NCBI GenBank assembly: GCA_964035575.1
Contig: OZ037910.1
Location: forward strand, 248,001 to 312,000
Length of the DNA: 64,000 bases
Origin: Rhynchopus sp. YZ270_cl-10
Lineage: Eukaryota > Euglenozoa > Diplonemea > Diplonemida > Diplonemidae
Reading direction: 5' to 3'
The first letter of the stretch is position 1. Each line of letters starts with the position of its first letter. This document shows positions 58,626 through 64,000 of this stretch, one piece after another. The notes below the pieces were generated by a model. That model was not told where the DNA came from and searched no databases. It saw only the letters and a program-made list of their open reading frames with translations. Position numbers and translations under genes: made by a program.

Positions 58626-60505
58626 CCAGCTAATTCAGGTGGTGTGATGTCGAAAAAAAAATTTTTTTTTCTGTGGGAAAAATTTTGTGATGTCGAAAAA
58701 AAAAATTTTTTTTTTTAGCTTTAAAGTAGAAGTCGAGTTTTTGAAATTCCACAAGATTCCACAAAATTCCACAAAATTCCACAAAAGTGCCGTGCCTCCT
58801 TCGTTTTTTTAAAATAATCAGTTAGGTGTGGTCAGCGGGTCCACGGGGTGTGGGAGAATTCGGGTCTGTGCTCAATATTGGCCGAAGCCTTCTTGTACTA
58901 CGGAAGGTATAAACGCGGTTCGTCCTTAGCCCTTAAGAGCAACTTTTAATGAAAATAACCTGTTTCTTTTGCTTTATGTCCTCTCCCCCCCCTTCCCCCT
59001 CCAGACCCAGTACCGTGGTAGTGATGAGAACCATCATTTTTTTTTTTTCTTTTGAGGTCCCCCAAATAAAAGAGTTGAAAGTGCTAAACGCCTCACCGTT
59101 CCTCGGACGCAAGCACTGGATAAATTATACTGGGAAATAGGGGGCGTAGAAAAGGGGGTATGAGGTGAAGCAAGGTTTTCTGTGTGCACAAATTGCCCTC
59201 CCCGAAGGCTCTGTGGACTGTCGGATGCGAAATGCGACGCCAACCATTAGAGCATCGTATGTGTTGTACAGATGAAAAAATTGTTTCATATACATTCTTT
59301 TTCTAATGAAAAGAAGGTACAGAGGGTGCTAAAGAAGTACCCTTGCTTTTTAGATGAAAAAAAAAAAATAGCTAAAATAAAATTAGATTCATATACTTTC
59401 AGTTCACAGAATTGAAAGTATTTGAGAGGGTCAACACAATGCAAATAAAAATAAAAGGTTTGTGTGGTTGTACAGAAGCTAATAACACAGCACAATAAAA
59501 TAAAATTGACTGTTGTGGCTGAACAAAGTTAAGGGGGGTGATTCGCACTTCTTGCGCACTTCTGCGCACTTTTTCACCGCACACCAAAAAAAAAATTTGA
59601 GGGCTGATTCGCACTGTTTGCGCACTTTTAGCCTCACGTGGTACATGATCTGGTGGACCGTGGACGGGCCCCTCAACCATTCAGATGCAGTTCATCCATT
59701 TCATGGCTTCCCATCTGAAAAGAAAAGAAAAAAGAAAAAAGAAAAAACCAAAATGAAGCTTGATGGTACAATAACGCCTACTGGACATCAGTCGCTGGCA
59801 CATCCGTGGGTTCCTCGAACCCCCCCCTAATTTGTGGAACACAATTATTTTACCCATTTTTTCTGACATCCGTTTTTTTTTTTTTCGAGAAGAAAAAAAA
59901 GGACAAACTCCGTGAATCAAACTAACAACAAAACTAGGGGGGGAAAACCCACACCTGGGTTTCAAAATGGGGAGGATAAATTGGGTGTGAGGGAACTGAA
60001 ACTTAACAAAATGGGGGCAGGGGAGGAGACGAGAAATGGAAATAAAAACTTCATAGGAACTTACAAGATTGGTATTTTTTTTTTTTTTGTTGAAAACTTG
60101 GTTGTATTAGTGTAGCCACCCTAAAGTGTGCTCCACTATACTAAACAATTTTACGGCACCGTTCTCTTTTTTTTTGCTGTATCGACAATCACGATATACC
60201 TACTGGTATAACGTGATCGTCGATACAATTGTTTTTTTTTTTGTTTTTCGGACCGTTTAAAAAAAAAAAAAAGGCAACAAAGACGCTGAATCTGATAACG
60301 TGGCAGACCCTCGTGGATCAGGACACGGTGCATATAAAAAAAAAAAGGAAAAGAGAACAGAATAAAAGGGGGATAGTGGTGTGATCACCAAACGGATTCT
60401 CCGTGGTTCCCCCGAAGGTGCTCCGCAAATCTTAATATAGCCCGAAACAGTTCTCCGTGGTTCCCCCGTGGTTCTTCCGTGGGTTCTCCGTACCCCCTGA
60501 ATCAC
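58626..60505. other. Intergenic, no gene seen
   Basis: Contents are a tandem pair of GTGATGTCGAAAAAAA units near 58,645 and 58,688, a CCACAAAATT triplication near 58,750, a partial repeat X end near 58,855-58,945, and an inverted pair GTATCGACAATCACG/CGTGATCGTCGATAC near 60,179-60,226. Open frames are short and unconserved. Confidence 0.5.
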
Positions 60506-60507
60506 AC

Positions 60508-60622
60508 CAGATAGTCAGATTTACCCTATGTTTGAAAAAGTTCAGACTTACCCTAAAAACATTTTTAGGGAAAATCTGAACTTTTTTTCAAAATAGGGTA
60601 GGGTAAATCTGACTATTCCCCT
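60508..60622. mobile_element. Miniature element W
   Basis: A 115-bp near-palindrome begins ATAGTCAGATTTACCCTA and ends TAGGGTAAATCTGACTAT. It has the same end sequence as the element at 51,445-53,309 and almost nothing between the arms. Confidence 0.8.
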
Positions 60623-60889
60623 GAAAGTAAAGCTTTTTTGAAAACTTGGTTGTATTAGTGTAGCCACCCACTAATACTTTTTTTGAGACCTGAAATTGCA
60701 CTAACATTCCTGGGGAGGGAGTTGTTATCCTGGAATGTGGTCAAAAAAGATGATACAATGATTAAGATAGTATTTTCAATCGAAAGATGGAGGTTTTGTC
60801 CATCAGTGTCGTCTCCTCCTTGTAGAAGAGATCTTTTGTATTTTATATTTTTTTTTTTTTTGCAAAAGATGATACAAGAAATACTATGT

Positions 60890-61557
60890 GGTGTGGCTGA
60901 ACCCAAAAAAAAGGGTATTATTTAGCAGTTTGTTAGCACTTTGTTAGCAGGCATTTTTGGGGGGGTGGTGTATAAAAAATTTTTTCCCCACGGGTGTTGG
61001 AAAAAAAAATTTTTTTTTTCATTGGTGAGCTTTTTAACGCCGGCATTTGCATTTCCGGAATCCGTCCGGCCAGTGGTGGGGTCAATTCGCCGAAATGGAC
61101 AAGTTCTCGTTTTTGGTCAATTTCCGCAGTATACACAGTCTACACAGTATACACAGTATACACAGTATACACAGTATACACAGTATACACAGTATACACA
61201 GTATACACAGTATACACAGTATACACAGTATACACAGTATACACAGTATACACAGTATACACAGTATACACAGTATACACAGGGGGAAAACTCACTTTCT
61301 GGGCGCCGCAGGCGCACGGTACGCGTTTTTCGTGATTTTTTCCAGCCCCGTTCTGTGCGTTCTTTTGACTCAGCGAGTCGATTGCGTTCAACGGTGGGGT
61401 CACACATGGGTATGCAAGAGTGGAGGCGCGCCAACAGGGGGAGTGGAAAAACCAAGGTAAAAAAATGTTTTTATACACCACCCCTAAAAAAAGGGTATTA
61501 TTTAGCAGTTTGTTAGCACTTCTTTAGCAGTGAAATTTGCTGGTTTCAGCCACACCA
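60890..61557. repeat. Nested inverted and direct repeats around a microsatellite
   Basis: Outer inverted ends GGTGTGGCTGAA lie near 60,889 and 61,545. Inside are direct repeats AAAAAAAGGGTATTATTTAG near 60,904 and 61,486, then inverted ends GGTGGTGTATAAAAA (about 60,964 and 61,467). The core holds the dispersed repeat, the microsatellite and a reversed hairpin motif near 61,303. Confidence 0.6.
61128..61282. repeat. (ATACACAGT) 9-bp microsatellite
   Basis: About 17 units; the reverse complement of the ACTGTGTAT unit at 58,294. It begins exactly at the end of the dispersed repeat's TTGGTCAATTTCCGCA anchor. Confidence 0.95.
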
Positions 61558-63630
61558 ACTATGTTATTTTTGGTCATCTTTTTCAGAGGGGAGAAAATCA
61601 AAAAAAAAATGGTGCTCCGGGAGGGGTCGATATTGACAGGTCGTTGACCGATTTCCGAAAGCACCAAAAAAACAAGAGCGCAAACCCATTGAAAAACGCA
61701 AACGCCTCACCATTCGTAGTCTGACGCAGACACTGATACAAAATAATGCTTTCTTTGGGTAAGATACTAATTTAGTCACCTTTGATCACAAAACAAAACA
61801 ACAAAATCGTTATCAAAAATATATAAAAGATTTGTTACCCTAAGGCTAACGTAAATCACCTTAAACGTTGGTTTGTTTTTTTTTTTCTTCTGAAAACGGG
61901 GGTTTACCAAAAGGGATTGGGAACAAAAAAGAATCATAAAAATCATCAGCAGTTTTTTTTTTTTCAGCAGATTCAAAGCATCAGATGAAACCTAGACCTC
62001 CCTCTTCTTACAGCGGGGCGCTATATTACGCCTAATTATGGACAACTCCAATATTTACCCATAAACTAAGTTACCCAATAAAACACGCCCATAACATTGC
62101 GCCCCACTGTACTGGGCGGGGAGGGGGGCGAATAAGAGAGACCACATTCTCTTAGTACACTTTGGCATTTTTTTTACGAACAAAAAAGTGAAGTTGATAG
62201 TGCAAACGCCTCTGGGACGCAGGCACTGACACTCCGAAAAAAAATGAAATAAGAGATGGCATCTCTTATACGCCTCCAGTAACTCACCTTCCACCTGATT
62301 TTTTATTTTACCCCACGTACAGTCGCGTATAGGCCCGTGAGGGACCATATTCGCGCCTTTTTCACGGGGTAAAAAAAATCAGATGGACCCACTTAATCAC
62401 AATAGTTGTTAAAAAAATCCGCGAAAAAATCTGAAATGCTGGAAGGAAATGGGGGAGAGGTTCTTAATACATCCTGAAAGGATGAAAGGGTGGGAGGGAA
62501 AGCAGGATGGTTGGGGAGAGAGAGAGAGAGAAAGAGAGAGAGTGAAGAGAGCAAATGGACACTGCTTCCTCAACAGACTGAGAGAAAAAAGCACTGAGAA
62601 GCAGTCTCTCCCTTGAGTGTGATGGTATCATCTGTGCGTGCAATGTGTGGCGTCTGGTATACGTGTGGGTAGGTGGATTGGCACTCCCACAAATTGAGTT
62701 ATTGGAAGAAAAAAAGGTTGCCTTGAAATACAAAAGCCCTCTCTTGTGTACCTTGGTACAATGACCCGGCTGCGGGCAAATACTCAAAACTGTGGCACAA
62801 AAAGCTGAAGTTTTAAAAAAGAAACTGAGGCTGACCCAAACTTGGGGGGGGTGAACAAAGTTCTTCCCCCCCTCTACCACCCAAACCCCCTTTCGCTGCT
62901 TCTTCACGCACTTCATATCATATGGTATGTACAAAACATCGCAGTGCACACTCACTCCCTCTTCTCTCTATGTCTCCTTCCCTTTCCTATAAGAGGCGCA
63001 AGATCAGCAAACCTTGCCCCCTTGTTTTGATTGAACAGAACACTGAATAAGCAATTTGAACGTACCCCCAGTGTTCCCAACCCGAGTTTTAAACTAAACG
63101 TTTTAAAACGCAAAATTAGGAACACTGCGTACCCCCCCGCCCCCCTTTCCCCCCCTTCCCCCCACACCACGATCTAGTACGGCAAAGACAAAGGGGTATG
63201 ACAAAAGGTACACGACAAGACCAAATAATGGCAAGACCCCCTCTCAAATGACAAGGCTCGCTACTCATTACAGGGGGTTTTTTGTTATTATTTTAGTCTT
63301 GGCATGTTACAAGGCATGCACCTTGTACGAGGTGGTAACTAGGTCGTGGTGGCCCTAGCACTTCCCCTGCCCCCCCACTTTAATTTCAAAAAGATGTGAA
63401 TTTGCTTTCGTTCGCGAAGAACCACATCAAACGCAAGAAAGAAAAAAATGGCTGAGTTATAGACAGGCACGTCCTGCTACTGCTAACGCAAAAAGAAATT
63501 CACAAAAAAAGGGGGAGGCTTAGAAAAAACGAATGTGCCTCTTTGCGCAGACACACCCATCTGTAAATAATTAACCCTTTAGACCCGAGATACCCATATA
63601 TGGCCACCCGAATGGCGCCATACAATTAGG
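61558..63630. other. Intergenic, no gene seen
   Basis: It contains AAACGCCTC/GACGCAGRCACTGA motifs (61,697 and 62,206) and a GA-rich run at 62,516-62,545. Short frames are present, none with a recognisable domain or start context. Confidence 0.45.
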
Positions 63631-63633
63631 AAT

Positions 63634-63960
63634 GTTCTACTCAAAATGGAGAAAACATTTTTTATATTTTGAAAGATTTTGCGCCGATCTTTCAAAAGAA
63701 GCAAGAATCGAAAAGTTTTGTTCATCTGATATTTTTTTGGATGCTGGGGGGAAGGCGGAGCTGCCACGGAAAATCATGGTTTTTGACCAACACCCCCTAA
63801 AATATCCCTCCTAATGCCACCAGGCTATTACTGGGGTTCTACTCATTTTCAGAAAAACATTTTTTTATATTTTGAAAGATTTTTAGCCGATCTTTCAAAA
63901 TACGCCATCTAATAACTCTTTTATGCATCTGGGTTTTCCTTGGATGCCGGGGAGCATGAA
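63634..63960. repeat. Tandem repeat, period about 204 bp
   Basis: TTCTACTCA ... TTTTATATTTTGAAAGATTT and GCCGATCTTTCAAAA occur at 63,634-63,695 and again at 63,838-63,900. They are followed in each unit by a TTGGATGCYGGGG stretch. The second unit may continue past the window end. Confidence 0.8.
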
Positions 63961-64000
63961 AAAGTACGGGAAAAAGTCACTTTTCAGAGCCGCCATGTGA

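Noticed and set aside
59180-59270. tRNA-like stretch (CTCTAATGGTTGGCG on the minus strand)
   Set aside because: The acceptor stem and T-arm cannot be completed and no B-box-like GTTCGA is present.

Overview
The window looks like nuclear DNA from an intron-bearing microbial eukaryote (a protist or protist-like lineage). Evidence is spliced genes with clear GT-AG introns, very little unique coding sequence, many MITE-like elements, and long microsatellites. I see no rRNA, tRNA, operon structure or CRISPR array, and I cannot name the species.

The biology centres on one tandem family. Eight paralogous genes, all on the minus strand, occupy about 3.0-23.3 kb and 35.0-47.5 kb. Each has one large 3' exon of roughly 680-710 codons. 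It encodes a P-loop NTPase (Walker A (G/A)SGVGKT, Walker B LVLIIVVDE, then VLPVCTGID) followed by a region with a PD-(D/E)XK-like nuclease signature (DFILVT ... ADAKF). This is the order known for Crinkler/RHS-type (CR) effector proteins, so I call them CR-like; that is inference from motifs, not a database match. Upstream sits a small set of short 5' exons (cassettes A, B and C, plus a basic NLS-like start exon). They are used in different combinations and joined by near-identical introns. Every resolved junction is phase 0 and most internal cassettes begin LVREEVEA, so cassettes can be swapped without breaking the frame.

Layout: 1-3,060 repeats and TIR elements; 3,068-23,249 five CR-like genes, the third with a 2.4-kb intron holding a TA-flanked MITE; 23,314-31,974 a repeat-rich block (inverted arms, an hAT-like MITE nested in another TIR element, foldback elements, fragments of a possible recombinase-like protein); 31,975-42,166 a second copy of the first ~10.9 kb, essentially identical at first and then more divergent, with a 482-bp cassette gain/loss; 43,140-47,541 an eighth gene whose first exon is split by a TIR element with a 9-bp target duplication; 47,542-55,618 nested TIR elements including a 135-unit 8-bp satellite; 55,619-64,000 repeats and simple arrays with no recognisable gene.

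The main novelty is the modular exon deck of the CR-like array and the direct evidence for its gain and loss. A second is a set of microsatellites whose units grow by dinucleotides (5, 7, 9 bp) from one seed site inside a dispersed repeat. A third is a group of CATGG-ended elements with 6-bp target duplications, nested inside each other.
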